Source: Flavobacterium solisilvae
GTDB lineage: Bacteria; Bacteroidota; Bacteroidia; Flavobacteriales; Flavobacteriaceae
Length of the DNA stretch: 64,000 bases
Assembly: GCF_012911605.1 (NCBI RefSeq)
Contig: NZ_JAAMPT010000208.1
Coordinates: 186,001 to 250,000, forward strand
Direction of reading: 5' to 3'
Part shown: positions 43,844 to 51,629 of the stretch, piece after piece
Layout: the number at the start of each line of letters is the position of its first letter
How positions within the stretch are numbered: position 1 is the stretch's first letter
Program-made: the position numbers and the translations under genes
Notes under the pieces: generated by a model
Database searches by the model: none
Told to the model about the DNA's origin: nothing
Seen by the model: the letters and a program-made list of their open reading frames with translations, nothing else

Positions 43844-44422
43844 ATGAATAAAGGAAAATTATTAGTCTTCTCAGCGCCATCAGGTTCGGGAAAAACAACC
43901 ATAGTAAGGCATTTATTGCAACAAGACGATTTGAATTTAGAATTTTCGGTTTCGGCAGCAACTCGCGAGCCACGTGGACAAGAAGTTGACGGAAAAGATT
44001 ATTATTTCATGTCAATCGAGCAATTCAAAAAACACATCAAAGCCGAAGATTTTGTAGAATGGGAAGAAGTTTATCGCGATAATTTTTATGGAACATTAAA
44101 AAGTGAAGTCGAACGCATTTGGGCAAAAGGCAAAAATGTAATTTTTGACATTGATGTTGCTGGCGGATTGCGAATAAAATCCAAATTTCCTCAGGAAACA
44201 TTAGCCGTTTTTGTTAAACCGCCAAGCGTTGACGAATTAAAACGCCGACTAAAAGAACGTTCCACCGAAAGCGATGATAAAATCAACATGCGAATTGCAA
44301 AAGCACATGTTGAATTGGCAACTGCGCCACAATTTGACAAAATCATCAAAAATTATGATTTAGATATAGCAAAAGAAGATGCTTATCATTTAGTAAAGGA
44401 TTTTATTAACACAAATTCGTGA
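43844..44422 (+). CDS. gmk: Guanylate kinase
   Basis: This 192-residue kinase phosphorylates GMP to GDP. Walker A-type APSGSGKTT is at residues 11-19; SAATREPRGQEVDGKDYYFMS is the GMP-binding segment; FDIDVAGGLRIK matches the conserved DVQG-like region. The last codons (NTNS) lie within a word-repeat that continues into the gap, so the C-terminus seems to have been extended or replaced by repeat sequence. Confidence 0.95.
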   Translation: MNKGKLLVFSAPSGSGKTTIVRHLLQQDDLNLEFSVSAATREPRGQEVDGKDYYFMSIEQFKKHIKAEDFVEWEEVYRDNFYGTLKSEVERIWAKGKNVIFDIDVAGGLRIKSKFPQETLAVFVKPPSVDELKRRLKERSTESDDKINMRIAKAHVELATAPQFDKIIKNYDLDIAKEDAYHLVKDFINTNS

Positions 44423-44467
44423 AATTTATTTATTTTGAATTCGTGAAGATTTGTGAAATTCGTGTGT
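44409..44467. repeat. AATTCGTGAA word repeat at the gmk end
   Basis: The words ACACAAATTCGTGAAATT, GAATTCGTGAAG and TTTGTGAAATTCGTGTGT overlap the gmk stop and reach up to the nadD start, forming an imperfect palindrome. Confidence 0.5.
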
Positions 44468-44472
44468 AAAAA

Positions 44473-45054
44473 ATGAAAATTGGTCTATATTTCGGAACCT
44501 TCAACCCAATTCACGTTGGTCATTTGATTATCGCTAATCATATGGCGGAATATTCTGATTTGGAGCAAATTTGGATGGTTGTAACGCCACATAATCCGCA
44601 CAAGCAAAAGAATACCTTGCTTGACGATTATCAACGTTTGCATTTAGTCAATTTGGCAACCGAAGATTTCCCAAAAATCAAATCGTCCGACATTGAATTT
44701 AAGTTGCCACAACCCAATTATACTGTAAATACCTTAGCGCATCTAAGAGATAAATTCCCGCAGCATGAGTTTTCGTTGATTATGGGTGAAGATAATTTGA
44801 ATTCGCTTCACAAATGGAAAAACTACGAGTATATTCTAGAACATCACAATATTTATGTTTATCCTAGATTGAATTCAGGTGAAATAGATGAGCAATTTGT
44901 CAATCATAACAAAATCCATCGTGTTGGTGCGCCAGTCATCGAACTTTCATCAACTTTTATCCGAGAAAGCATCAAAAACAAGAAAAATGTAATGCCGATG
45001 TTGCCACAAAAAGTTTGGCAATATGTAGATGATAATAATTTTTATAGGAAATAG
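44473..45054 (+). CDS. nadD: Nicotinate-nucleotide adenylyltransferase
   Basis: This 193-residue enzyme forms nicotinate adenine dinucleotide from NaMN and ATP. The N-terminal nucleotidyltransferase motif GTFNPIHVGHL is at residues 8-18; the C-terminal ISSTFIRESIK-type motif is seen as LSSTFIRESIKN. VTPHNPHKQKNTLLDDYQRL and MGEDNLNSLHKWKNYEYI are typical NadD segments. It is in the run YicC-gmk-nadD. Confidence 0.95.
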   Translation: MKIGLYFGTFNPIHVGHLIIANHMAEYSDLEQIWMVVTPHNPHKQKNTLLDDYQRLHLVNLATEDFPKIKSSDIEFKLPQPNYTVNTLAHLRDKFPQHEFSLIMGEDNLNSLHKWKNYEYILEHHNIYVYPRLNSGEIDEQFVNHNKIHRVGAPVIELSSTFIRESIKNKKNVMPMLPQKVWQYVDDNNFYRK

Positions 45055-45059
45055 AAATT

Positions 45060-45722
45060 ATGTTCAGAGGAGAAATTTTCATCCCAAAAAAGAAACCGTT
45101 TTTAAATTTAACGTTATCAGAAAAGTTGAATTGGGGTTCGTTAGTAGCTATTTTTATTTATTGTTCTGTTTTTCTAATTGATGAAAAATGGAATTTAAGT
45201 GAAATAAATAATTATGTGAAAGAATATGTGTCTTTAAATCAAATAGTTGGTGTTGTTTTTGGGATTACTTTTATTTCAAGTATTTTTCTTCGTTTTAAAG
45301 AATTTGAAAACCTTAATGGAGAATTAAAGGGTAAATTAATTATCGATAGAAATGGAATAATTGTTAACGATAAATTATACGAAGCATCAAAAATTCTAAA
45401 TTTTAAAATTAATATGATTGATTATTATGGACAAAAAACAAACTACTCAAAATCTGGTCCATATTATTTTCAAGGTGTAAAAAACAACTTAAGCTTTGAT
45501 TTTAACTTAGAAAAAGTTGTTGTTAATTTTCAAATAAATTCAGAAAGACATCTTTATGATTTGAAATGGATGTTATTGAATATAATTTGTGAAGAAAAAA
45601 ATCCTTTTCAAAGAAGTTATTTAAAGTTTTTTGATGATGAGTTTAGAGATACACCAACATTTAAAAGATTTACCGAAAAACTTTTGTTAGAAAAAAGATT
45701 AGTTCATTCAGATATCGAATAA
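45060..45722 (+). CDS. Hypothetical membrane protein
   Basis: This 220-residue protein has two hydrophobic segments (about residues 25-43 and 60-78) and then a soluble domain of about 140 residues rich in Lys, Asn and aromatic residues. No motif I recognise. It starts 5 bases after nadD and may be co-transcribed. Base use is more AT-rich than in the neighbours, which could mean later acquisition. Confidence 0.6.
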   Translation: MFRGEIFIPKKKPFLNLTLSEKLNWGSLVAIFIYCSVFLIDEKWNLSEINNYVKEYVSLNQIVGVVFGITFISSIFLRFKEFENLNGELKGKLIIDRNGIIVNDKLYEASKILNFKINMIDYYGQKTNYSKSGPYYFQGVKNNLSFDFNLEKVVVNFQINSERHLYDLKWMLLNIICEEKNPFQRSYLKFFDDEFRDTPTFKRFTEKLLLEKRLVHSDIE

Positions 45723-45744
45723 TAACTTAACATTCCTTTACCAC

Positions 45745-45772
45745 TTGTTCCTTTAATCGTTTCGTAAATTTG
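45745..45772 (+). promoter_or_regulatory. Promoter of the iron-alcohol dehydrogenase gene
   Basis: TTG at 45745-45747, a 17-base spacer and TAAATTTG at 45765-45772, 20 bases before the start codon. Confidence 0.6.
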
Positions 45773-45791
45773 CATTCTAAATATTTTTACA

Positions 45792-46958
45792 ATGAACAAT
45801 TTCGAATTATACAATCCGGTCAATTATATTTTTGGCAAAGGACAAACAGAAAAACTAGCTACATTAGTTCCAAAAGAGGCGAAAGTTTTATTGGCTTATG
45901 GTGGCGGAAGTATCTTTAAAAATGGCGTTCACGAAGCCGTAACTTCAGCTTTAAAAGGTTATGATATCGTTGAGTTTGGTGGCATCGAACCCAATCCAAG
46001 ATTTGAAACCTTGATGAAAGCCGTTCAAATTATTCGCGAACAAAAAATCGATTTTATTTTAGCCGTTGGTGGTGGAAGCGTGATTGATGGCGTAAAATTT
46101 ATTTCGGCAGCTGTCAATTTTGAAGGCGATGAAGCCGACATTCTTAAAAAGAGAATTTTATTTACTGATGTTTCAAAAGTCATTCCGTTTGGAACCGTTT
46201 TAACCTTGCCAGCAACAGGTTCCGAGATGAATTCTGGTGCTGTGGTAACTATTGAAGCAACCCAAGAAAAACTAACGCTTGGCGGAAGTGCTTTGTTTCC
46301 AAAATTCTCAATCGTTGATCCAACTGTAATTACTTCGTTACCAAAACGTCAGTTACAAAATGGCGTTGTTGATGCTTTCACTCACGTAATGGAACAATAT
46401 TTAACTTATCCGCACGATGCGCTTTTGCAAGACCGATTTGCCGAAAGCATTTTAAAAACCTTAATCGAAGTTGGACCAAATGTTGTTGAAAATCCTAGTG
46501 ATTATAAATTGGCTTCCAACTTTGTTTGGAGCGCAACGATGGCATTAAACGGCTTGATTCAAAAAGGTGTTCCGTCCGATTGGGCAACGCACATGATTGG
46601 TCACGAATTGACCGCTTTATATGAAATTGACCATGCTAGAACGTTGGCAATTATTGGTCCAAATTTGTACAAAGTCATGTTTGAAACCAAAAAAGACAAA
46701 CTAGCACAATACGGTGAAAGAGTTTGGAACATCACCGGAAATTCTATCGAAGAAAAAGCCGAAAAAGCCATCGAAAAAACCGTAGAATTCTTCCACACCA
46801 TGGGAATGAAAACCAAAATCTCCGAAAACGCAGAAAACATCGAAAAAACAGCCGATTTTATCGTAAATCGTTTTGAAGAAAGAGGTTGGAAAGCCATGGG
46901 CGAAAAACAAAATATCACTTTAGAAAAAGTACGTGAAATTGTTGAGATGAGTTACTAA
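45792..46958 (+). CDS. Iron-containing alcohol dehydrogenase (YqhD/butanol dehydrogenase type)
   Basis: This 388-residue enzyme has the family start NPVNYIFGKGQTEKL, the nucleotide-binding AVGGGSVIDGVKF, and metal-site residues in VVDAFTHVMEQYL, HMIGHELTALYEIDHARTLAI (three His positions). Closest type is the YqhD/BDH group of NADPH-dependent aldehyde reductases. It probably reduces short aldehydes; the substrate is unknown. It is followed by a terminator. Confidence 0.9.
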   Translation: MNNFELYNPVNYIFGKGQTEKLATLVPKEAKVLLAYGGGSIFKNGVHEAVTSALKGYDIVEFGGIEPNPRFETLMKAVQIIREQKIDFILAVGGGSVIDGVKFISAAVNFEGDEADILKKRILFTDVSKVIPFGTVLTLPATGSEMNSGAVVTIEATQEKLTLGGSALFPKFSIVDPTVITSLPKRQLQNGVVDAFTHVMEQYLTYPHDALLQDRFAESILKTLIEVGPNVVENPSDYKLASNFVWSATMALNGLIQKGVPSDWATHMIGHELTALYEIDHARTLAIIGPNLYKVMFETKKDKLAQYGERVWNITGNSIEEKAEKAIEKTVEFFHTMGMKTKISENAENIEKTADFIVNRFEERGWKAMGEKQNITLEKVREIVEMSY

Positions 46959-46980
46959 GTTTTTACAATAAAAATAGTTG

Positions 46981-47013
46981 AAGCGTTCGGAAGTAATTCT
47001 GAGCGCTTTTTTA
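46981..47013 (+). terminator. Terminator after the alcohol dehydrogenase gene
   Basis: AAGCGTTCGG pairs with CTGAGCGCTT and is followed by TTTTTT. Confidence 0.75.
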
Positions 47014-47026
47014 TTCAGAAGCTAAT

Positions 47027-47160
47027 CCTGCTTTCCATTCCAAGATTGCTTGCATAAATCTTTTTTTCTAAATCCTAGAAAGAGCTTCCGTTGGTCGCTT
47101 TTCTAAGATAAGAAAAAATAGATTTTCACTGCGCAATGCTTTCCATTTCAATCAGGGCTA
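47027..47160 (+). repeat. Dispersed bipartite repeat, copy C
   Basis: Begins CCTGCTTTCCATTCCA and ends TTTCAATCAGGGCTA. Inner arms AAATCTTTTTTTCT and AGAAAAAATAGATTT give a second hairpin. Its ends match copies A (1801-1896) and B (30130-30200). It fills the gap before gpsA. Confidence 0.55.
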
Positions 47161-47177
47161 AACAAGTCAGTGAAGGT

Positions 47178-47208
47178 TTGCCCAAGCCATAAAAAAACAG
47201 TATTTTTG
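47178..47208 (+). promoter_or_regulatory. Promoter of gpsA
   Basis: TTG at 47178-47180, a 20-base spacer and TATTTTTG at 47201-47208, 20 bases before the ATG. Confidence 0.65.
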
Positions 47209-47228
47209 GTCTTTCAAACGATATAGTA

Positions 47229-48224
47229 ATGAATACAAAACCAAAGTTTGCCGTTATTGGCGGTGGAAGTTGGGCAACTGCGATTGCCAAAATGCTTTGT
47301 GTAAATCTTGATGAAATTGCTTGGTACATGCGAAACCAATCGGCAATCGAACATTTAAAAGCTTACAAACATAATCCAAACTATCTAAGTTCGGTTGAAT
47401 TTGATACCAATAAACTAAAGCTAACTTCCGATATTAACGAAGCCGTTACATATGCCGATTATTTGATTTTTGCTATTCCATCGGCGTTTTTAAGCGCTGA
47501 ATTAGAAAAACTCACCGTTTCCCTGGAAAACAAAATTATCTTCTCTGCAATCAAAGGAATTGTACCTGAAACCTTTTTGATTGTTGGCGAACATTTCAAT
47601 AAAAAATTCGATATTCCATTTGAAAATATTGGAGTAATAACTGGTCCATGTCATGCCGAAGAAGTGGCTTTGGAACGACTTTCTTATTTAACGATTGCTT
47701 GTGGCGATTCCAGCAAAGCAAAAGTTATGGCGAAATACTTAGCCGGAAACTATATCAAAACCAAAATCTCCGATGACATTATCGGAACAGAATATGCCGC
47801 AATGCTGAAAAATATTTATGCTATTGCCGCCGGAATTGCTCATGGATTGGGTTATGGCGATAATTTCCAATCGGTAATTATGAGTAACGCCATTCGTGAA
47901 ATGAAGAAATTCATTCGAAAGGTTCACAAAATGAAACGTAACATTAATAATTCGGCTTACTTGGGCGATTTATTGGTAACCGGTTATTCTGTTTTTTCCC
48001 GAAATAGAATGTTCGGAAACATGATAGGAAAAGGTTATACCGTAAAATCAGCCATGATGGAAATGTCTATGGTTGCAGAAGGTTATTATGCCGTAAAAAG
48101 TGCTTACAAATTAAACCAAGAATATGGTGCCAAAACGCCAATTATTGATGCGGTTTACCAAATTTTATACGAAGGAAAAGACGCTAGAAGCACATTTAAA
48201 AAATTAACGGAGAAGTTGGATTAA
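47229..48224 (+). CDS. gpsA: NAD(P)H-dependent glycerol-3-phosphate dehydrogenase
   Basis: This 331-residue enzyme reduces dihydroxyacetone phosphate to glycerol 3-phosphate for phospholipid synthesis. Markers are GGGSWATAIAKML (residues 11-23, nucleotide binding), AIKGIVPE, ITGPCHAEEVA, LKNIYAIAAGIAHGLGYGDN and LGDLLVTGYSVFSRNRMFG. The length is usual for the family. It is preceded by a promoter and followed by a palindromic repeat. Confidence 0.95.
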   Translation: MNTKPKFAVIGGGSWATAIAKMLCVNLDEIAWYMRNQSAIEHLKAYKHNPNYLSSVEFDTNKLKLTSDINEAVTYADYLIFAIPSAFLSAELEKLTVSLENKIIFSAIKGIVPETFLIVGEHFNKKFDIPFENIGVITGPCHAEEVALERLSYLTIACGDSSKAKVMAKYLAGNYIKTKISDDIIGTEYAAMLKNIYAIAAGIAHGLGYGDNFQSVIMSNAIREMKKFIRKVHKMKRNINNSAYLGDLLVTGYSVFSRNRMFGNMIGKGYTVKSAMMEMSMVAEGYYAVKSAYKLNQEYGAKTPIIDAVYQILYEGKDARSTFKKLTEKLD

Positions 48225-48228
48225 AATG

Positions 48229-48291
48229 AGTAAAGAGTGATTAGTAAGTAGTGAAGAGCGAAAAAGCATAATTCACTAATCACTTTTTACT
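48229..48291. repeat. GTGATTAGT palindrome, copy 1
   Basis: AGTAAAGAGTGATTAGT and CACTAATCACTTTTTACT are inverted arms. A related copy is at 61278-61342. It lies in the convergent gap of gpsA and the next gene and may serve as a terminator. Confidence 0.6.
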
Positions 48292-48295
48292 AAAA

Positions 48296-48703
48296 CTATC
48301 TAACAACAACGCCATTTACCCATAAATGTGGTACTTCTTCAGTAGCGTGTTCGTTAATCATGTTTTTTCTAAAAGTGAATTTTTTGTCGTAAAGTGTATT
48401 TCCAATGAAATAGGTCACCATAAATTCATTGTTTAAAGCCAAAACGCTTTTTTCCACCAATTCTACTTTTACTGCTGAAACCGTTGGAACTTTTACAAAA
48501 GCATGACGTAAAAGCGATGTTTTTTTCATTTCGCCATCAATAGTGCCAAAAGCTTTAGAAACGACCATTACGCTATCTAAATCAAAGTCAGAATCATTAA
48601 CTAAATAAATATACCAAACCTTTTCCATAAAATCATCGCTCCATTCTTGAACGGCAGCAAGGAAAACGTTTTCAACTTTTGGGATTACTATATCGGATTT
48701 CAT
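48296..48703 (-). CDS. Conserved hypothetical protein upstream of pheS
   Basis: This 135-residue soluble protein has no signal peptide and shows an alternating beta pattern, with the segments DDFMEKVWYIYLVNDSDFDLDSVMVVSKAFG, SLLRHAFVKVP and VPHLWVNGVVVR. I recall homologues next to pheS in flavobacteria, where the annotation is sometimes copied from the neighbour. I see no tRNA synthetase motif. Function unknown. The 84-base gap to pheS holds a perfect 18-base palindrome. Confidence 0.7.
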   Translation of the reverse strand: MKSDIVIPKVENVFLAAVQEWSDDFMEKVWYIYLVNDSDFDLDSVMVVSKAFGTIDGEMKKTSLLRHAFVKVPTVSAVKVELVEKSVLALNNEFMVTYFIGNTLYDKKFTFRKNMINEHATEEVPHLWVNGVVVR

Positions 48704-48712
48704 GGGATTGTT

Positions 48713-48788
48713 GATTTAAGATTAACGATTTTTGATTGCAGATTTTAAAATTCTTAAATCAAAAATCGTTAATCATCATTCTTAAATC
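48713..48788. repeat. Word-repeat palindrome with 18-bp perfect arms
   Basis: GATTAACGATTTTTGATT (48720-48737) and AATCAAAAATCGTTAATC (48757-48774) are exact reverse complements. Flanking TTAAG/CTTAA words extend the symmetry. It sits just after pheS in the direction of transcription. Confidence 0.7.
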
Positions 48789-49807
48789 TAAATACTTGAT
48801 TTAAACTGCTCCAAGAAACGAACGTCGTTTTCATAGAACATTCTGATGTCGCCAATTTGGTACAACAACATTGCAATACGTTCGATTCCCATTCCGAAAG
48901 CAAATCCGTTGTATTCGTCAGGATTGATTCCGCAGTTTTTCAAAACATTTGGATCAACCATTCCACAACCCATGATTTCTAACCAACCTGTTCCTTTGGT
49001 AATTCTATAATCGGTTTCGGTTTTTAAACCCCAATAAATATCAACTTCAGCACTTGGTTCAGTAAATGGAAAATAACTTGGACGTAAACGAATTTTTGAT
49101 TTTCCGAACATTTCTTTGGTGAAATATAAAAGCGTTTGCTTTAAATCGGCAAACGAAACGTCTTTGTCAATATACAAACCTTCAACTTGGTGGAAAATAC
49201 AGTGCGAACGAGACGAAACCGCTTCATTACGAAAAACTCTTCCTGGAGAAATGGTACGAATTGGTGGTTTGTTGTTTTCCATATAACGAACCTGAACAGA
49301 TGAAGTGTGAGTTCTCAGCAACACATCAGGATTGGTTTGGATGAAAAAAGTATCTTGCATATCGCGAGCTGGATGGTATTCTGGTAAGTTTAATGCGGTA
49401 AAATTATGCCAATCGTCTTCGATTTCTGGACCTTCGGAAACATTAAACCCGATGGTGGAAAAAATATCGATAATTTGGTTTTTTACGATAGAAATAGGAT
49501 GACGCGAACCGATAGAAATAGGTTCTGATGGACGTGTTAAATCGCCATAGAAACCTTTTACTTCTTCTTTACTTTCTAGTTCTTCCTGAATTGCTTTTAC
49601 TTTTTCTTCGGCAACAGTTTTCAAGGTATTGATAACTTGTCCAAAGTCTTTTTTCTGGTCGTTCGGGATATTTTTAAATTCAGTAAAAAGCTCTTTTAAA
49701 AGTCCTTTACTTCCTAAATATTTTATACGAAAGTTTTCTAAAGCTTCTTTGTTTTTGGTGTTGAATGCTTTAGCTTCTTCGATATGTTCTTTAATCTTGT
49801 CTATCAT
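48788..49807 (-). CDS. pheS: Phenylalanine-tRNA ligase alpha subunit
   Basis: From the ATG at 49807 the protein is 339 residues (an ATG at 49813 adds MT). Class II synthetase motifs are visible: motif 2 near [19 protein letters not shown], motif 3 as [18 protein letters not shown]. The N-terminal coiled-coil ([12 protein letters not shown]) belongs to the tRNA-binding arm. It charges tRNA-Phe in complex with PheT, which is not in the window. A -7-like box is present on the minus strand at 49827-49834. Confidence 0.96.
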   Translation of the reverse strand: MIDKIKEHIEEAKAFNTKNKEALENFRIKYLGSKGLLKELFTEFKNIPNDQKKDFGQVINTLKTVAEEKVKAIQEELESKEEVKGFYGDLTRPSEPISIGSRHPISIVKNQIIDIFSTIGFNVSEGPEIEDDWHNFTALNLPEYHPARDMQDTFFIQTNPDVLLRTHTSSVQVRYMENNKPPIRTISPGRVFRNEAVSSRSHCIFHQVEGLYIDKDVSFADLKQTLLYFTKEMFGKSKIRLRPSYFPFTEPSAEVDIYWGLKTETDYRITKGTGWLEIMGCGMVDPNVLKNCGINPDEYNGFAFGMGIERIAMLLYQIGDIRMFYENDVRFLEQFKSSI

Positions 49808-49841
49808 CGTCATTTTTGTAAAGGTGCAAATTTAGTTAAAA

Positions 49842-49873
49842 GTTACGAGTTGCGAGTTACGAGTTGCGAGTTT
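49842..49873 (+). repeat. Tandem GTTACGAGTTGCGA repeat
   Basis: Two exact tandem copies of the 14-mer GTTACGAGTTGCGA, ending GTT. The next 40 bases contain further words (AAACTGAAAACTGCGACC). Confidence 0.65.
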
Positions 49874-49914
49874 TTTGAATATTCTAAACTGAAAACTGCG
49901 ACCGCGACTGAGAG

Positions 49915-50271
49915 CTATTCAATCACTTCTTTTTCCAAAAAATAATTCACAATCGCATCTTTCATTAAAATGGATTGTTCGCCAGCTTTTAATGGTGGAA
50001 GTTCTTCTTTTACTTTGTAATGTGGCCAACCATCTTTGTCAAAAAAGTCAAATTCGTAGTAACCATAAGGTTCGAGCAAACGACAAATAGCAATATGCAT
50101 TAGGTTTACTTTTTCGTCTTTTTTGAAAGCTTGTTTGAATTTGCCTAATTCTTGTACTCCAATTAGGTATATAATGGCGTCTAAATCCAACACTTCGCCA
50201 TCAGCAAACTGATTGGAAAGGATTTCAACGACTTTGTTCCAGCGATTTTTTAATTGTTCGTCTCTTGACAT
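49915..50271 (-). CDS. Conserved hypothetical protein
   Basis: This 118-residue protein is soluble and charged. The segments LKNRWNKVVEILSNQFADGEVLDLDAIIYLIGVQELG and ICRLLEPYGYYEFDFFDKDGWPHYKVKEELP suggest a small helical domain of a Bacteroidota-specific family. No catalytic motif is visible. It is in the minus strand, upstream of pheS. Confidence 0.6.
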   Translation of the reverse strand: MSRDEQLKNRWNKVVEILSNQFADGEVLDLDAIIYLIGVQELGKFKQAFKKDEKVNLMHIAICRLLEPYGYYEFDFFDKDGWPHYKVKEELPPLKAGEQSILMKDAIVNYFLEKEVIE

Positions 50272-50395
50272 TGTAAAATAGAAAAAAGAAAATAGAAAAA
50301 GGAGAATAGACTTTATGCCTAGACTTCAAACTCTACATTCTAAGTTAGGATTGCAAAGATAGACATACTGAACACTAATTACAGAACACTGACGA

Positions 50396-51142
50396 TTAAT
50401 TCTTAATTTCCTTAATCGCTGAACTTTCAATCCAACCGGTTGTTTCGTCGGTGAGTTCAATTTTCTTCCAGTTGGCAATGCTTTCCAAGATGTACACTTT
50501 TGTTCCTTCGTGAAGGATAAAAGCATCAGGACTTGCCGTTTTTGGTTCGTTTTTTACTGGCGTAGTTTCGGCAAAAACGATGGCTGGTTTTTCATTTTCC
50601 AAACGGTTTCTTTCAAAAATTCCAGCGGAAACACTCAATGTAATTCCTAGTAAAATAACAAACATTCCTGTGAAAAAAATGCGTTTTTTTAATGTTGTTC
50701 CCGAAAAATAATAGCCTAAAAAGAACAAAAAGAAAACCAATGCCAAAGCTACTGCAATCCAAGCCCAAGTATCATAATAATAAGTTGAGGTAAAATCCTG
50801 AATGAGTTTATGAAAACCAACTTTTGGAATGATTTTAATATCATCGATTGCCATTTTTCGGGCAAAATCGAGATTGGTTTTTATTTCTTGGTCATTTGGA
50901 TTTAGAAGCAATGCTTTTTCATAATTATAAACTGCTGGACCAACTTTATGTAATTTGTAATAACAATTTCCAAGATTAAAATAGACATCAGCCGATTCTT
51001 TTCCAGAGTTTATAATGCTTTCATAACTGGAAATCGCCGCTTGGAAATTTTCTTTTTGATAATACTGATTTCCTTGTTCAAAAGCATTTTGAGCCCAAGA
51101 TAATTGAGCAATAAAAAACAATATGTAGAATAGTTTTCTCAT
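50396..51142 (-). CDS. batE: BatE: TPR and SH3-like membrane protein
   Basis: From the ATG at 51142 (MRKLFYILFFIAQLSWAQ signal) the protein is 248 residues. It has two or three TPR units (QGNQYYQKENFQAAISSYESI; VYFNLGNCYYKLHKVGPAVYNYEKAL), two TM segments (about 125-150 and 158-176) and a C-terminal SH3-like part (LHEGTKVYILESIANWKKIELTDETTGWI). This is the BatE design, last gene of the Bat operon linked to stress or oxygen tolerance. A start at 51163 adds a peptide encoded by the inverted-arm repeat. Confidence 0.88.
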   Translation of the reverse strand: MRKLFYILFFIAQLSWAQNAFEQGNQYYQKENFQAAISSYESIINSGKESADVYFNLGNCYYKLHKVGPAVYNYEKALLLNPNDQEIKTNLDFARKMAIDDIKIIPKVGFHKLIQDFTSTYYYDTWAWIAVALALVFFLFFLGYYFSGTTLKKRIFFTGMFVILLGITLSVSAGIFERNRLENEKPAIVFAETTPVKNEPKTASPDAFILHEGTKVYILESIANWKKIELTDETTGWIESSAIKEIKN

Positions 51143-51144
51143 TT

Positions 51145-51629
51145 TTTTAACCACGAAGATCACAAAGAAAGCACTAAGGCCACAATGTTTTTTTAAAGAT
51201 TACCATTGATAACTCTTCGAACACCTTCTTTTAATAGTTTAACATTAAAGTTTATTAATAATCCTAATTTACAGTCAGATAGTTTTAAATAAGTTAATAA
51301 TTGTGCCAAATGAACATCATTCAAAGCTTCGACTGATTTTATTTCAACAATAAATTTGTTTTCAATAATGATATCAAGTCTATAACCAATGTCTAATTTT
51401 ACTTCTTCATAAATCAATGGCAAAGGTTTTTGTTTTTCAACAACTAAATCATATTTTTTTAATTCATAAAACAAACATTCTTCATAAGCACTTTCCAATA
51501 ATCCCGGACCAAGAGTTTTATGCACCTTTAACGCAGCTTCAAAAACAATTTTTGATATTTCGTCTTCCGTTATCATACATGAAAATTATTTGGTGCTCTT
51601 TGTGCTTTCTTTGTGAACTTTGTGTTTAA
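51145..51629. mobile_element. Inverted-arm element carrying a GxxExxY gene
   Basis: The ~40-base arms start TTAACCACGAAGATCACAAA on the left and, read inward on the other strand, TTAAACACAAAGTTCACAAA on the right; about 35 of 41 positions agree. Between them lies a complete GxxExxY gene. The right arm contains the batD stop codon, and the left arm ends 3-5 bases before the batE start. Two ORF-less relatives are at 55372-55470 and 58116-58196. Confidence 0.6.
51193..51576 (-). CDS. GxxExxY-family protein
   Basis: This 127-residue protein contains the family-defining motif in GPGLLESAYEE (Gly25, Glu28, Tyr31). Toward the middle it has LDIIIENKFIVEIKSV, whose spaced Asp, Glu and Lys resemble the PD-(D/E)xK nuclease active site. 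The family occurs in many phyla and has no known function. It is inserted between batD and batE in the same direction, bounded by inverted arms, and does not belong to the Bat operon functionally. Confidence 0.9.
   Translation of the reverse strand: MITEDEISKIVFEAALKVHKTLGPGLLESAYEECLFYELKKYDLVVEKQKPLPLIYEEVKLDIGYRLDIIIENKFIVEIKSVEALNDVHLAQLLTYLKLSDCKLGLLINFNVKLLKEGVRRVINGNL

Noticed and set aside
43965-43985. Sequence with CACGTGG in gmk, resembling parS
   Set aside because: Only the central CCACGTGG agrees; the outer GTT/AAC arms are missing, and it lies in a conserved coding region.
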